A stretch of DNA of 7,063 nt. Origin: Cryomorphaceae bacterium (GTDB taxonomy: Bacteria; Bacteroidota; Bacteroidia; Flavobacteriales; Schleiferiaceae). Position 1 is the first letter of the stretch. Each line of letters opens with the position of its first letter. The position numbers and the translations under genes were made by a program. The stretch covers positions 1 through 7,063 of the forward strand of contig JACESW010000066.1 of assembly GCA_013911625.1 (NCBI GenBank). Reading direction: 5' to 3'. The notes below the pieces were generated by a model that worked only from the letters and a program-made list of their open reading frames with translations, was not told the origin of the DNA and searched no databases. Of this stretch, positions 6,569-7,063 are shown in pieces.

Positions 6569-7063
6569 TCAAGAAAATATTCAAACTTTCCTTGATCCTG
6601 TGCCCAGTCAATAACCTCCCAACGGATTAATCTGGCTAAAGTTTCAATTGTTCTTCGACGGTCGATAGCCATTACTTTGGCGGCTTTACTAGTGCTAATG
6701 CCAGGGTAAACTTTCAGGTAATCGATGAGTTTACGTTCGCTATCGCTAAATTCTACAGGGCGTTTGCTTCGATTTGCCTGTTCTTGTTTCCAGACTTCAA
6801 TAAGGACGGCATTAGCGGCAAAATTTTCATCTTGGTCCCTGTAGTAGGCGGTCATGGAGTCCAATTCTTCGACCTTGTAGGGCTTACTACTTCCTTCTGG
6901 AATATTGATTTCCCAAACGATTTTTCCATCAATATTGTGCGCAAGAATTTCGGGATCTATACTGGGCGATAGGAAAATCTGAGTGGCATTTTCAATCATG
7001 TAAATGTCGTCTTCATCTTTAACGCCTGCAACAACACCATTATCTCTAACTCCTACTAAAAGC
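6565..7063 (-). CDS. AlbA_2/Schlafen-type protein with C-terminal winged helix, N-terminus cut off by window edge
   Basis: The frame runs open to the right edge. The first Met (6999) is preceded in frame by LLVGVRDNGVVAGVKDEDDIY, so it is internal and the gene continues beyond the window. In the 165 visible residues, the opening segment is the AlbA_2 core (LLVGVxDNG, then GVKDEDD). KIVWEINIPEGSSKPY and TAYYRDQDENFAANAVLIEVWK follow at ~47-92. A C-terminal winged helix (~106-165) has a helix-turn-helix at ISTSKAAKVMAIDRRRTIETLARL. The AlbA_2 (formerly AAA_4) domain is often annotated as putative DNA-binding or ATP-binding, and the combination suggests a nucleic-acid-binding regulator. The missing portion is the N-terminal start of the AlbA_2 domain. 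The stop TAA overlaps trmH's TAG within TTAG. Confidence 0.8.
   Translation of the reverse strand, partial: LLVGVRDNGVVAGVKDEDDIYMIENATQIFLSPSIDPEILAHNIDGKIVWEINIPEGSSKPYKVEELDSMTAYYRDQDENFAANAVLIEVWKQEQANRSKRPVEFSDSERKLIDYLKVYPGISTSKAAKVMAIDRRRTIETLARLIRWEVIDWAQDQGKFEYFLD

Noticed and set aside
6560..6576. Possible bidirectional terminator at the trmH/AlbA_2 stops
   Set aside because: The stem has only one G/C pair and would be too weak to act as an intrinsic terminator; kept only as a note on the overlap.
1..7063. Mobile element, CRISPR array, tRNA or prophage
   Set aside because: No transposase, integrase, regularly spaced repeats, tRNA-like cloverleaf or phage structural gene was seen by reading both strands.

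Overview
The window most likely comes from a member of the Bacteroidota, probably the Flavobacteriales. Three things point that way: a type IX secretion (T9SS) C-terminal sorting domain at the left edge, a DUF2452 protein of the kind common in that phylum, and a TAnnTTTG promoter element in front of trmH. The lineage is inferred from protein character, not from a marker gene. The sequence is very gene-dense, and no gene-free stretch exceeds about 65 bases.

Left part, + strand (1-3191). The window opens inside a secreted protein of which only the C-terminal T9SS sorting tail remains. After 38 bases comes a tightly coupled three-gene unit, each junction being an ATGA overlap. It encodes a WbpE-like sugar-nucleotide aminotransferase, a WbpD-like left-handed beta-helix N-acetyltransferase and a WbpI-like non-hydrolysing 2-epimerase. 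Together these match the last three steps of UDP-2,3-diacetamido-2,3-dideoxy-mannuronic acid synthesis, a precursor for O-antigen or other surface polysaccharide. The two dehydrogenase steps (WbpA and WbpB) are not in the window.

Middle part, - strand (3192-5849). A five-gene probable operon is read right to left. It encodes a two-TM membrane protein with TPR-like helices, an SRPBCC ligand-binding-fold protein, a DUF429 RNase H-like predicted nuclease, a DUF2452 protein and an alpha/beta hydrolase of the phospholipase/carboxylesterase type. The last four genes overlap or lie within three bases of each other. No shared pathway is evident. Its last gene meets the epimerase gene tail to tail with no base between the stop codons.

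Right part (5850-7063). A 35-base divergent spacer carries a TAnnTTTG element for trmH (tRNA Gm18 2'-O-methyltransferase, + strand). trmH overlaps by 4 bases the end of a convergent, right-truncated gene. That gene encodes an AlbA_2/Schlafen-type protein with a C-terminal winged helix.

Nothing here is clearly a new defence, mobile or RNA system: I see no tRNA, rRNA, CRISPR array, insertion sequence or integrase. The most interesting points are the wbp-type sugar genes directly behind a T9SS cargo gene, the coupled operon containing two uncharacterised families, and the two convergent gene pairs with no terminator space.
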